DNA from: an uncultured Rubrobacteraceae bacterium
Lineage (GTDB): Bacteria; Actinomycetota; Rubrobacteria; Rubrobacterales; Rubrobacteraceae
Direction: 5' to 3'
Length of the DNA stretch: 13,766 nucleotides
Assembly: GCA_902805985.1 (NCBI GenBank)
Contig: CADCUW010000402.1
Location: 1 to 13,766 of the forward strand
This document shows positions 4,225 through 11,924 of this stretch, one piece after another. Made by a program: the position numbers and the translations under genes. Position 1 is the first letter of the stretch, and every line of letters starts with the position of its first letter. The notes under the pieces were generated by a model. It made no database searches. It saw only the letters and a program-made list of their open reading frames with translations, and was not told the origin of the DNA.

Positions 4225-6657
4225 GTGAGCGAGACCAAGCCGAGGAAAACCTACGACCCGACCGCCCTCGAGGGCCGCTGGCAGGAGAGGTGGACCGCCT
4301 CCGGCCTCTACGAGACGGACGAGGATACTTCCAAGCCCAAGCACTACGCGCTCACCATGCTTCCCTACCCGAGCGGGGACCTGCACGTCGGGCACTGGTA
4401 CGCGATGACGCCGTCGGACACGCGGGCGCGCTTTATGCGGATGAACGGCTACCGGGTCTTCTTCCCCATAGGGTTCGACGCCTTCGGGCTGCCGGCCGAG
4501 AACGCCGCCATAAACCGCGGCATCCACCCGTACAAGTGGACCATGTCAAACATAGAGAACATGCGCGGGCAACTCCGGCAGATGGGGGCGATGTTCGACC
4601 TCTCCTCCGAGGTCGTCACGTGCACGCCCGAGTACTACCGCTGGAACCAGTGGTTCTTCCTCAAGTTCTTCGAGAAGGGGCTCGCGTACCGCAAGGAGGC
4701 CCCGGTCGACTGGTGCCCCAAGGACCAGACGACGCTGGCGCGGGAGCAGGTAGTTGGCCCGGATCGCCGGTGCGAGAGGTGCGGGACGCAGGTCATCAAG
4801 AAGAACCTCCCCCAGTGGCTGTTCAAGATCACGGACTACGCCGACGAGCTCCTCGACTTCTCCAAGATAGAGTGGCCCGAGCGGGTCGAGACCCTTCAGC
4901 GGAACTGGATCGGCCGCTCCGAGGGCGCCGAGATAAGGTTCGGGATAGATGGCTACGGTCCCGTAGAGGTCTTCACGACCCGGCCCGACACGCTCTTCGG
5001 GGCGACGTTCTTCGTGACGAGTCCCGAGCATCCGGCCGTCGAGAAGATCACGACGCCGGAGCGTGAAGACGAGGTGCGGGCCTACGTAGAGAAGGCCAGT
5101 CGAATGAGCGAGATCGACCGCACCGACGTCACGCGCGAGAAGACGGGCGTCTTTACCGGGTCGTACGCCATCAACCCGGCAAACGGGCAGAAGATCCCGG
5201 TCTACGCCGCCGACTACGTGCTCATGGGCTACGGCACAGGCGCCATCATGGCGGTCCCTGGCCAGGACGAGCGCGACTGGGAGTTCGCCGAGAAGTACGA
5301 TCTGCCCATCGTCCGCACCGTCCGGCCGCCGGAAGACTTCGACGGCAAGGCGTACACAGGGGACGGTCCCGCCATCAACAGCGGTTTCCTCGACGGCCTC
5401 GGGGTGGAGGAGGCCAAGGAGCGCATGATCGAGCACCTCGAAGAGGAGGGGACCGGACGTCGCGCCGTCACGTACCGCCTTCGGGACTGGTTGATCTCAC
5501 GCCAGCGCTACTGGGGCACCCCGATCCCGATAATCTACTGCCCCGAACACGGCCCCGTCCCCGTCCCGGAAGAGGACCTTCCCGTCAGGCTCCCGGAGGA
5601 CGCCGAGTTCATGCCCACGGGCGAGTCCCCCCTGAAGCTCGACCCGGACTTCTACAACACGGAGTGCCCCATTTGCGGCGGGCCGGCCACCCGCGAGACG
5701 GACACGATGGACACGTTCATGGACTCCTCGTGGTACCAGTACCGCTACCTGAGCCCCCACTACGACGGGGGGCCTTTCGACCCGGAGCGGGGCGAGAAGT
5801 GGCTTCCGGTCGACCAGTACACCGGGGGGATAGAGCACGCGGTGCTGCACCTCATGTACGCCCGCTTCTTCACGAAGGCGATGCGCGACCTCGGGCTCGT
5901 GGGCTTCGACGAGCCGTTCAAGCGGCTCTTCAACCAGGGCATCATCCTCGGCGAGGACGCTTGGAAGATGAGCAAGAGCCGCGGCAACGTCGTCAACCCG
6001 CAGGAATTCGTGGACCGCTACGGCTCGGACGCCCTGCGCTGCTTCCTCATGTTCATCGGACCGTGGGACCAGGGCGGGCCGTGGGACGAACGGGGCATCG
6101 GAGGCGTCTCCCGCTTTCTTCGCCGCGCCGTCTCGCTCGTCGAGGGCGGCGAGGCCTCGGGGGCGCAGGCGGACCCCGCCGAGCTGCCCCGTAGGACGAA
6201 CCGGCTGGTCAAGAAGATCACGGGCGACCTGGAATCCTTCCGGTTCAACACGTCGATAGCGGCGCTTATGGAGCACACGAACTACCTGCTCGGCATAAAA
6301 GGAGCGGTCAGCGAAGACGAGTGGCAGGGAGCGCTCCGTCCGTTCGTCCAGGTCCTGGCGCCCTTCGCGCCACACCACGCCGAGGAGATGTGGTCAGCGA
6401 TGGGGGAGGGCTACTCCGTCCACGAGCAGGCATGGCCCGGCTATGACGAGGCGCTTATAGCGGAGGAGGAGATCACGCTCGTCGTCCAGGTGAACGGCAA
6501 GGTGCGCGACCGCGTCACCGTCCCGGCCGACATCTCGGAGGAGGGCGCCAAGGAGCAGGCGCTCGCGAGCGAGAGGGTTCGCCCGCACCTCGAGGGCAAG
6601 CCCATCCGCAAGTCCATCTACGTGCCGGGGAGGCTCGTGAACCTGGTCGTGGGCTGA
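4225..6657 (+). CDS. leuS: Leucyl-tRNA synthetase
   Basis: LeuS charges tRNA-Leu with leucine in the cytoplasm and hydrolyses mischarged products. At 810 aa it has normal bacterial length and no gaps. The class I signature is PYPSGDLHVGHW (47-58, HVGH at 54-57). A zinc-knuckle insertion shows DWCPKD and RCERCGTQV. The CP1 editing domain contains the threonine-rich TTRPDTLFGATF and, later, YGTGAIMAVPGQDERD with the conserved aspartate. A second Cys pair (CPEHG, CPICGG) precedes TMDTFMDSSWYQYRY. KMSKS is at 581-585, then the anticodon-binding helices and a C-terminal LVVQVNGKVRDRVTVP module. The GTG start has AAGGAG (4213-4218) six bases upstream. Two promoter-like elements precede it, so it is probably transcribed from its own promoter. 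Confidence 0.98.
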   Translation: MSETKPRKTYDPTALEGRWQERWTASGLYETDEDTSKPKHYALTMLPYPSGDLHVGHWYAMTPSDTRARFMRMNGYRVFFPIGFDAFGLPAENAAINRGIHPYKWTMSNIENMRGQLRQMGAMFDLSSEVVTCTPEYYRWNQWFFLKFFEKGLAYRKEAPVDWCPKDQTTLAREQVVGPDRRCERCGTQVIKKNLPQWLFKITDYADELLDFSKIEWPERVETLQRNWIGRSEGAEIRFGIDGYGPVEVFTTRPDTLFGATFFVTSPEHPAVEKITTPEREDEVRAYVEKASRMSEIDRTDVTREKTGVFTGSYAINPANGQKIPVYAADYVLMGYGTGAIMAVPGQDERDWEFAEKYDLPIVRTVRPPEDFDGKAYTGDGPAINSGFLDGLGVEEAKERMIEHLEEEGTGRRAVTYRLRDWLISRQRYWGTPIPIIYCPEHGPVPVPEEDLPVRLPEDAEFMPTGESPLKLDPDFYNTECPICGGPATRETDTMDTFMDSSWYQYRYLSPHYDGGPFDPERGEKWLPVDQYTGGIEHAVLHLMYARFFTKAMRDLGLVGFDEPFKRLFNQGIILGEDAWKMSKSRGNVVNPQEFVDRYGSDALRCFLMFIGPWDQGGPWDERGIGGVSRFLRRAVSLVEGGEASGAQADPAELPRRTNRLVKKITGDLESFRFNTSIAALMEHTNYLLGIKGAVSEDEWQGALRPFVQVLAPFAPHHAEEMWSAMGEGYSVHEQAWPGYDEALIAEEEITLVVQVNGKVRDRVTVPADISEEGAKEQALASERVRPHLEGKPIRKSIYVPGRLVNLVVG

Positions 6658-6683
6658 CAACCCTCTCCGACCCCGACCAGTCT

Positions 6684-6734
6684 GGCGCGTGGTCGTCGTC
6701 CGCATGAGGCCCTAGCGGACACCGGTCACGCGCC
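6684..6734 (+). terminator. Large two-tier hairpin between leuS and the MFS gene
   Basis: GGCGCGTG (6684-6691) pairs perfectly with CACGCGCC (6727-6734). A few more pairs (two of them G-U) continue inward. An inner stem GTCCGC (6698-6703)/GCGGAC (6715-6720) closes an 11-base loop. The structure begins 27 bases after the leuS stop and should be very stable. There is no T run after it, so it may act as a terminator, an mRNA end-protecting structure, or a regulatory leader for the MFS gene. Confidence 0.5.
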
Positions 6735-6754
6735 GGGACCACGAAGGACCGCCA

Positions 6755-7942
6755 ATTTCAGGTAAGTACGGCTCGCTGCTCTCGACCCCCGGCGCCCGCG
6801 GCTTCGTCGTCGCCGGGTTCCTGGCCCGGATGCCGATGTCCATGCGCGGCATTGGGTGCGTGCTCATGCTCGTCGCGCTCACGGGCTCTTACGGCCTCGC
6901 CGGCGCCGTGGCGGCGACACTCACGCTCTCCCAGGCCTCTACGTCGCCGTGGTTGGCACGCCTGGCGGACAGGCACGGCCAGCGAAGGTTGCTCGTCCTC
7001 GCCCTGGCGGTCCATTCGTCTGGCACCCTGCTCCTCGTCTTGGCGGCCCAGGCGGGGGCGCCGGCCTGGACGCTCTTTCCGGCGGCCGGCCTCGCCGGGG
7101 CGGCCGTGCTTCCGGTGGGCTCGCTCGTGCGCGCCAGGTGGGCCGGGCTCGTGGGCGGTACGTCCGCGCTCGGCACGGCCTTCGCGCTGGAGTCCGTTCT
7201 CGACGAGGCCGTCTTCGTCGTCGGCCCGGTGCTCGTCACGGCGCTGGCCGTCGGGGTCGCGCCCGCGGCGGGGCTGCTCGGCCCCCTCGTCTTCGTCGTT
7301 GTGGGATCCCTCTACCTGGCCATCCAGGAGAACACGGAGCCAGGGCCCTCGCAGGACTCTGGCCCGGCCGGACGACTCGCGGTGCTCTCACCGGGCCTTG
7401 TGGTCTTGATCCTCTCGTGCGCCGCCATGGGATTCTCGCTCAGCGTGATAGACGTCGGAATGGTCGCCTTCGCGCGGGAGCGGGGGAGCGCCGGCGCGGC
7501 CGGACCACTGCTCGCCCTCTTCGCGACCGGCAGCATGCTCGCCGGCCTGGCCTACGGCGCCCGCGAATGGCGTACCCCACCCGACCTGCGGTTTCTGGTC
7601 TGTACGGCCGCGTTCTGCGCGGGAACCGTGCCGATCCTGCTCGCAGACGGCCTCGTGGCGATGGCCCTCTCCGTCGCCGTCGCGGGCGTGGGCATCGCGC
7701 CCGCGCTGATCGCCAGTAGCACGCTCGTGGAGGAGCTGGTCCCCCGTCCCGCCCTCACCGAAGGCCTGACGTGGGTCGTCACCGCGCTCATCGTCGGGGC
7801 CGCGGCCGGAGGGGCCTTGTCGGGCGTCGCGGTCGACCTCGCCGGCAGCCGCGCGGCTTTCGCGGTCGCTTTCGCGGCCGGTATGATCTCCGTTCTTATT
7901 GTCGTGATCGGACGAGAGCCCCTGCGCCGAAAGCGGCCCTGA
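6755..7942 (+). CDS. Major facilitator superfamily transporter, probable ATT start
   Basis: A polytopic inner-membrane transporter of the MFS. About twelve hydrophobic segments can be counted, and the cytoplasmic loop between helices 2 and 3 carries the motif-A-like LADRHGQRRLL. The substrate is not evident; small MFS proteins of this kind are often efflux pumps. The first ATG is at 6830, but it cuts helix 1. The preceding codons read GKYGSLLSTPGARGFVVAGFLAR, a normal MFS N-terminus. No ATG, GTG or TTG occurs in frame between the TAG at 6713 and 6830. ATT 6755 has AAGGA (6744-6748) exactly six bases upstream and gives 395 aa, a typical length. A sequencing error or another rare start cannot be excluded. 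If only canonical starts are allowed, the gene is 6830-7942 (370 aa). Confidence 0.8.
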   Translation: MSGKYGSLLSTPGARGFVVAGFLARMPMSMRGIGCVLMLVALTGSYGLAGAVAATLTLSQASTSPWLARLADRHGQRRLLVLALAVHSSGTLLLVLAAQAGAPAWTLFPAAGLAGAAVLPVGSLVRARWAGLVGGTSALGTAFALESVLDEAVFVVGPVLVTALAVGVAPAAGLLGPLVFVVVGSLYLAIQENTEPGPSQDSGPAGRLAVLSPGLVVLILSCAAMGFSLSVIDVGMVAFARERGSAGAAGPLLALFATGSMLAGLAYGAREWRTPPDLRFLVCTAAFCAGTVPILLADGLVAMALSVAVAGVGIAPALIASSTLVEELVPRPALTEGLTWVVTALIVGAAAGGALSGVAVDLAGSRAAFAVAFAAGMISVLIVVIGREPLRRKRP

Positions 7943-7954
7943 GCTCCGCGCGGG

Positions 7955-8662
7955 TCAGTCGTCGAAGAACGAGCTCAGGCCACCGCCGCCCTCGCCGCCG
8001 TGGGAGTGCTCGGGGATGGTCGGGCCTTCTGAGGGTTGGATCAGGACCCACCCGGCCCCCTCGAAGCCGATCTGGAACGTCTCCCCGCTCCCCTTCCCGA
8101 TAAAAGTCTTGAACGAGACGTCGCTCTTGACGCTCGTCCTGACCCCGCCGCTCCAGGCTATCGCCGAGTCGGGGTCAGCGAAGGTCGGGGTGGAGGTATC
8201 GAGTAGGACGGGCTCCCCGTCCGAGGTGACGGCGACCTTGCCTGAGCCTTCTAGTACGACGTTGAAGAGCCCGCCGGCGAGGCGTCCGGCGCCCTCGACG
8301 CGCCTGATGTCCCACTCGATGCCTGGCTCGAAGGCGAGGATGTTGTCGCCGTTCACGGTCATGCGGTCGTTGTCGAGGTCCAGGATCATGACCTTCTGCT
8401 TATCGTGGGCCAGAAAGACCTCCCCGGTCCCCGTGACGGTCATGAGCTGGGTCCCCTCGCCGGTCATCGCCTTCTTGAAGAAACGGCCGATACCGCCGCC
8501 CTTGTGCTCGAAGCGGACGTCGCCCTGGTAGGCGACCATCGAGCCGAGCTTGGCCTGGATCTGGTCGTTCTGCAAACTGACCTTGAGCATCGCCGAGTTC
8601 TGCAACGTCAGCCTACCGGCCGGTGTCACCTCCCTGAACTGCTCCAGGTTCGTCTCGCTCAT
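7955..8662 (-). CDS. AIM24-family (DUF124) protein
   Basis: A 235-aa soluble protein of the AIM24/TIGR00266 family. It is a beta-rich fold of repeated short strands: GRLTLQNSAMLKVSL, VAYQGDVRFEHKGGGIGRFFKKAMTGEG (the typical KxGG...KK...GE segment), LMTVTGTGEVFLAHD, DRMTVNGDNILAFEPGIEWDI, GAGRLAGGLFNVVLEGSGKVAVTSDGEPV, ending in a Gly/His-rich tail GGEGGGGLSSFFDD. A yeast member is a mitochondrial inner-membrane protein; bacterial function is poorly defined. ATG 8662 has AGAGGAG six bases upstream. An ATG at 8707 would add 15 residues without a ribosome site and is less likely. It converges on the MFS gene with 12 bases between stops. A TATAGT on the minus strand (8704-8699) could be its -10. 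Confidence 0.88.
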   Translation of the reverse strand: MSETNLEQFREVTPAGRLTLQNSAMLKVSLQNDQIQAKLGSMVAYQGDVRFEHKGGGIGRFFKKAMTGEGTQLMTVTGTGEVFLAHDKQKVMILDLDNDRMTVNGDNILAFEPGIEWDIRRVEGAGRLAGGLFNVVLEGSGKVAVTSDGEPVLLDTSTPTFADPDSAIAWSGGVRTSVKSDVSFKTFIGKGSGETFQIGFEGAGWVLIQPSEGPTIPEHSHGGEGGGGLSSFFDD

Positions 8663-8698
8663 GGACGCTCCTCTCTTCCCGGTTTCGTCACGATGGAT

Positions 8699-8704
8699 AC
8701 TATA
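8699..8704 (-). promoter_or_regulatory. Candidate -10 box for the AIM24 gene
   Basis: On the minus strand TATAGT matches TATAAT at five of six positions and lies 36 bases before ATG 8662. No recognisable -35 (GGAAAC at the expected distance). The rest of the 250-base gap up to csaA shows no further gene I can support. Confidence 0.3.
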
Positions 8705-8911
8705 CAAATCTGAGGTTTCGGGTTTCCTGGATCACCGTCCACTTCCATCCGGTCCTCCGGGCCAGCCTGCTTCGGGCCGCCTCATCCTACGTCGCGCGGA
8801 ACGCCCGCAGGGTGGGGAGCCCCGGCGGCGACTATAGCCCTTCCCGCACGAAGAAGCCGGCTATGGCGAAGACGGTCGCGACGGCCCCTTACTTCCTTCC
8901 AGAGGCCCGGC

Positions 8912-9250
8912 TCAGAACATCCTCTCGCCCTCGGGCACCTCTACATCCGGGGAGAGGAGGACGACCTCGCCGTTCTCATCGGGGACGCCGAGGACGAGGA
9001 CCTCGCTCTTGAAGCCCGCGATCCTCTTCGGCGGGAAGTTGACGACGGCGACGACCTGCTTGCCGATCAGGGTCTCCGGGTCGTAGTGGGCGGTGAGCTG
9101 GGCGCTGGTGCGCTTCTCCCCGATCTCCGGTCCGAAGTCCACGGTGAGCTTGATCGCCGGTTTTCTCGCCTCCGGGAACGGCTCGGCGACGACGATCCGC
9201 CCCGCCCTGACCTCCACCTTCTCGAAGTCCTCCCAGCCGATCTCACCCAA
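8912..9250 (-). CDS. csaA: CsaA, tRNA-binding-domain protein / secretion-associated chaperone
   Basis: The 112-aa product follows Bacillus CsaA along its whole length. [28 protein letters not shown] (8-35) and [19 protein letters not shown] lead to the family core [25 protein letters not shown], and it ends with [13 protein letters not shown]. CsaA is a homodimer of an OB-fold related to the tRNA-binding (Trbp111/EMAP-II) domain. In Bacillus it has been described as an export-related chaperone; tRNA binding is a possible alternative role. The start is TTG 9250, supported by GGGAGGGG about six bases upstream and by alignment of the N-terminus. It is divergent from the VOC gene. The nearest downstream gene, AIM24, is 249 bases away, so an operon is not obvious. 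Confidence 0.93.
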   Translation of the reverse strand: MGEIGWEDFEKVEVRAGRIVVAEPFPEARKPAIKLTVDFGPEIGEKRTSAQLTAHYDPETLIGKQVVAVVNFPPKRIAGFKSEVLVLGVPDENGEVVLLSPDVEVPEGERMF

Positions 9251-9386
9251 TACGCACCCCTCCCGTCCTCTGGCCGTCCTCCATCCGGCACAGTCTACAG
9301 CGGCCGTCCCATCCGGTCTCCCCTCGGGGGACGAGGATGCTACCCTTCACGACTGGAACGGACCACAGACAGAGGGAGGAGCCCCG

Positions 9387-9806
9387 ATGGCCGCGACCTT
9401 TATCCACACCTGCTACCGCGTCCTCGACCCGGCCAGAAGCGAGGACTTCTACGTGAACAAGCTCGGCATGAAGAAGGTCGGCGAGATGGATCTCGGCTCC
9501 GCCACCAACTACTTCTTCGCCCTGGAGGAGGACCCGTCCTCCCCGATGCTGGAGCTTACCCACAACCACGACCAGACCGAGCCCTACGACAAGGGCAACG
9601 GCTACGCCCACGTCGCCTTCACCGTCGACGACCTCGAAGGTACGGTCGAGGACCTCAAAGACCAGGGCGTCACCGTCACCCTCGAACCGAAGACCCTCAC
9701 CGCCGACGGCAACGACTACCGCATCGCCTTTATCGAGGACCCGGACGGCTACAAGATAGAGCTCGTCCAGCGCGGCACGATGAAGGTTGGAAGTATGTAC
9801 CAGTAG
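9387..9806 (+). CDS. VOC / glyoxalase I-like metalloprotein
   Basis: A 139-aa protein with two beta-alpha-beta-beta-beta modules. HTCYRVLDPARSEDFYVNKLGMKKV (7-31) is the classical glyoxalase I opening, and IAFIEDPDGYKIELVQ (113-128) is the classical ending. The four metal ligands of glyoxalase I are all present at the expected places: His7, Glu56 (in MLELTHN), His75 (in GYAHVAF) and Glu125 (in YKIELV). This makes lactoylglutathione-lyase-type methylglyoxal detoxification the best guess. Because actinobacteria generally use other thiols, the cosubstrate may not be glutathione. ATG 9387 is chosen because GGGAGGAG precedes it by about five bases; the open frame extends upstream to 9093 but only as the shadow of csaA. 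Confidence 0.9.
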   Translation: MAATFIHTCYRVLDPARSEDFYVNKLGMKKVGEMDLGSATNYFFALEEDPSSPMLELTHNHDQTEPYDKGNGYAHVAFTVDDLEGTVEDLKDQGVTVTLEPKTLTADGNDYRIAFIEDPDGYKIELVQRGTMKVGSMYQ

Positions 9807-9830
9807 GCTCCGGGTTAGATCTAACCTACT
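9802..9830. terminator. Palindromic element between convergent VOC and AraC genes
   Basis: GGTTAGATCTAACC (9813-9826) is a perfect 14-base palindrome that can fold as a 5-bp stem with a GATC loop. AGTA (9802-9805) and TACT (9827-9830) extend the pairing around a bulge. It overlaps both stop codons (VOC TAG 9804-9806; AraC TAG 9828-9826). A bidirectional terminator is likely; there is no T run. Confidence 0.45.
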
Positions 9831-10818
9831 CCGCGGTCCGAGCTGCGGCGCCGGCTTCGTTACGGCGTTCCCCGCGACGGTTCCGGATACGGTACCTGCC
9901 GGGTGCCTCCCCTTGCAGGCGCTTGAACGCCTTGGCGAAGGCGAACTCCGAGTCGTACCCTACCTGTTGCGCGATGACCCCTAGCGGGTCTTCCCGCTCC
10001 CGCAGCGCCCTGGCGGCGAGGGTCATGCGCCAGCGGGCGAGGTAGGACATCGGCGGCTCGCCCACCAGGACACCAAACCTGCGGGCGAAGGCCGCGCGCG
10101 AGAGCCCGACCGCCGCCCCGAGGGAGGCGATGGTCCACCGCCTCCCGGGGGAACCGTGGATCAGGGAGAGCGCCCCGCCGACCTGGGGGTCTCGCAGCCC
10201 CCCGAACCAGCCGGGACAGCCCTCCTCCTGCCGCCCCAGCCACTCCCTTAGGACGTAGATCAGCAACACGTCCACGAGCCGGTCGACGACCGCCTGCGCG
10301 CCGGGATCCCGAGCCTCGACCTCCCAGCAGAGCAACCGCACCGTCGCGTCTAAAGGACCGCCGGACGACAACGACTCCGCCGGCAGGTGGATCAACTCCG
10401 GCAGCGACTCTAGAAACGGGTGCGGTCCGTCCGCGTCGAACGCGTAGGCGCCGCAGACGAGCCCCGTGGCCGGACCCGAGCCGCCAGCCCGAACCCCGGC
10501 GACCGGACCGCCGTCACCGTCGTACCCGGCCAGGGCCGCGAACTCCACCGGCGGTGTTGCGGGATCGTCGGAGAGCACGTGCCCGGTCCCCCGCGCCAGA
10601 AACACCACGTCGCCCGCCCGCAACCGGGTCGGAGTACCTCCCGGACGGGCGCCCGTGGGGTCCAGGCGCAGCCAGCAGGTCCCCCGGGAGATGATGTGGA
10701 AAACCGCGCGCCGGGACCCTTCAAAGTGCAGCCCCCACGGCGCGCGGGCCTCGCTCCGGGCGAAGACCGCGCCACCGACCCTCGCCGCCGTCAGCACGTC
10801 CGTCAGCACGTCCACCAT
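9826..10818 (-). CDS. AraC-family transcriptional regulator with N-terminal cupin domain
   Basis: A 330-aa regulator. The N-terminal half is a cupin sensor of the cupin_6 type: FHIISRGTCWLRLD (40-53), RLRAGDVVFLARGTGHVLSDD (66-85), then LVCGAYAFD and LPELIHLPAE. The C-terminal half (about 228-312) is the double helix-turn-helix: WTIASLGAAVGLSRAAFARRFGVLVGEPPMSYLARWRM, then PLGVIAQQVGYDSEFAFAKAFKRLQGEAPGRYR. It is divergent from the NmrA-like gene, the usual arrangement for a regulator of that type, so that gene and its own promoter are the likely targets. ATG 10818 has no Shine-Dalgarno. TAGAGT ends six bases before it on the minus strand, so a leaderless transcript is possible. Codons 3-10 are a perfect 12-bp tandem duplication. 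Confidence 0.93.
   Translation of the reverse strand: MVDVLTDVLTAARVGGAVFARSEARAPWGLHFEGSRRAVFHIISRGTCWLRLDPTGARPGGTPTRLRAGDVVFLARGTGHVLSDDPATPPVEFAALAGYDGDGGPVAGVRAGGSGPATGLVCGAYAFDADGPHPFLESLPELIHLPAESLSSGGPLDATVRLLCWEVEARDPGAQAVVDRLVDVLLIYVLREWLGRQEEGCPGWFGGLRDPQVGGALSLIHGSPGRRWTIASLGAAVGLSRAAFARRFGVLVGEPPMSYLARWRMTLAARALREREDPLGVIAQQVGYDSEFAFAKAFKRLQGEAPGRYRIRNRRGERRNEAGAAARTAE
10790..10813. repeat. Perfect 12-bp tandem duplication in the 5' end of the AraC gene
   Basis: GTCAGCACGTCC occurs twice in a row (10790-10801 and 10802-10813). On the minus strand it encodes DVLT-DVLT, residues 3-10 of the AraC protein. The length is a multiple of three, so the frame is kept. Confidence 0.85.
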
Positions 10819-10898
10819 GCCAAAACTCTACCCTATCCGGACCCCGATAACGGACGTGGGCGAGACGAACGGACATAAACGGGAGCAAAAACGGCATG

Positions 10899-10939
10899 GA
10901 AGGATCTCTAGAGCGGGAATAGCATCCTTCTGAAGGTCC
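10899..10939. promoter_or_regulatory. GAAGGAT/ATCCTTC repeats, candidate AraC operator
   Basis: In the divergent AraC/NmrA gap, GAAGGAT (10899-10905) is inverted as ATCCTTC (10924-10930). A further copy GAAGGTCC follows at 10932-10939, so GAAGG occurs twice direct and once inverted. The two direct copies are 33 bases apart. AraC-family regulators often bind such repeated half-sites near the target promoter. No clear -35/-10 was found beside it. Confidence 0.35.
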
Positions 10940-10971
10940 TCGCGCGGGGGGCCCGAAAGGAAAGGGCGAAC

Positions 10972-11856
10972 GTGGAGAAGACGGACGACAGGGTGCTCGT
11001 TATCGGCGGTACGGGCAAGACGGGACGGGAGCTGGTGCGACTGCTGGCCGAGGAGGACGTGCCCGTGCGGGCGGCGAGCCGTCATCCCGTGAAGCCGGCG
11101 GGCGGCGTGGCGGAGGCGGTGGAGTTCGACTGGGCGCGTCCCGAGACTCACGCGGCGGCCCTGGAGGGTGTCGGTAGGCTCTACGTCGTGCCCCCGGCCC
11201 TCATCGCCGACGCGAGCGGGCAGGTGGTCCCGTTCCTGCGGCGGGCCGTAGAGGGCGGCGTGCGCAGGATCGTGCACCTCTCGGCCATGGGGGTCGACGC
11301 CGCCCCCGAGGAGGTGGGGCTGCGCAAGATCGAACGCGCCGTCATGGGGAGCGGCGCCGGGTGGACGATCCTGCGCCCGAACTGGTTTATGCAGAACTTC
11401 AGCGAGGGCTTCTTTCTCGCACCCATCATCGAACGGGGGGAGCTGCTAGCCCCGACCGGGGACGCCGCCGTAAGCTTTATAGACTCCCGCGACATCGCGG
11501 TCGTCGCCGCCGCGGCGCTCCTGGAGGAGGGCCACGAAGGCGCCGGGTACACGCTCACCGGCGGGCGGGCCCTGACCTTCGGCGAGGCAGCCGCCACCAT
11601 CGGAGAGGCGGCCAGCAGGGATGTGCGTCACGTGGACGTGGCGCCGGAGGCGATGCGGCAGGTGATGGTCGAGTGGGGGATGCCGGGGGACTACGCGGCC
11701 ATGATGATGGGGCTCTTCGGGGGCATAAGCGCCGGTTGGAGCGCGACCGTAGATGACTCCGCCGGGCGCGTCCTCGGGCGGCCCCCGATCTCCTTCGCCG
11801 AATACGCCCGTGACAACGCCGACATCTGGCGTCCGGCGACGGCCCGCAGCGCCTGA
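10972..11856 (+). CDS. NmrA-like NAD(P)-binding protein (atypical SDR)
   Basis: A 294-aa protein with an N-terminal Rossmann fold. The beta strand and glycine motif VLVIGGTGKTGRELVRLL (8-25) is the GGxGxxG pattern of atypical short-chain dehydrogenases. It is followed by VRAASRHP, VHLSAMGVDA (101-110) and WTILRPNWFMQNF (131-143). The 'ILRPxxFMxNF' element is characteristic of the NmrA / NAD(P)H:quinone-reductase-like subgroup. The SDR catalytic YxxxK is not present at the usual position, so it may be a redox sensor or an NAD(P)H-dependent reductase. GTG 10972 has AGGAAAGG about seven bases upstream. It is divergent from the AraC gene, its probable regulator. Confidence 0.9.
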   Translation: MEKTDDRVLVIGGTGKTGRELVRLLAEEDVPVRAASRHPVKPAGGVAEAVEFDWARPETHAAALEGVGRLYVVPPALIADASGQVVPFLRRAVEGGVRRIVHLSAMGVDAAPEEVGLRKIERAVMGSGAGWTILRPNWFMQNFSEGFFLAPIIERGELLAPTGDAAVSFIDSRDIAVVAAAALLEEGHEGAGYTLTGGRALTFGEAAATIGEAASRDVRHVDVAPEAMRQVMVEWGMPGDYAAMMMGLFGGISAGWSATVDDSAGRVLGRPPISFAEYARDNADIWRPATARSA

Positions 11857-11900
11857 ACCACGCCCGGCGGCACCAGGAAGGGCAACGGGTTCGCGGCAAC

Positions 11901-11915
11901 GTCTCCCCGAGAGAC
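11901..11915. terminator. Hairpin between convergent NmrA-like and GntR genes
   Basis: GTCTC (11901-11905) pairs with GAGAC (11911-11915) over CCCGA. A second small stem AACCT (11920-11924)/AGGTT (11932-11936) overlaps the GntR stop. They occupy the 68-base convergent gap. Weak stems without a T run. Confidence 0.35.
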
Positions 11916-11924
11916 CTGAAACCT

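Noticed and set aside
4546..5436. 296-aa open frame on the minus strand inside leuS (and a 293-aa one at 5497-6378)
   Set aside because: Antisense shadows typical of GC-rich DNA; leuS on the plus strand is complete with all family motifs, and the antisense products have no recognisable domain.
8663..8707. Longer AIM24 start at 8707
   Set aside because: No ribosome site there, while ATG 8662 has AGAGGAG at ideal spacing; the extra residues overlap the candidate -10.
8832..8888. Minus-strand fragment reading GAVATVFAIAGFFVREGL before a TAG, resembling a membrane-helix tail
   Set aside because: Only 18 codons between two stops with no start codon other than an internal GTG; could be a gene remnant but there is nothing to identify it.
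9093..9386. Upstream extension of the VOC open frame by 98 codons
   Set aside because: It is antisense to csaA; the VOC fold begins at ATG 9387, which has a good ribosome site.
9086..10045. 319-aa plus-strand open frame across csaA, the VOC gene and the AraC end
   Set aside because: Arginine/proline-rich composition, crosses three well-supported genes in other frames, no domain.
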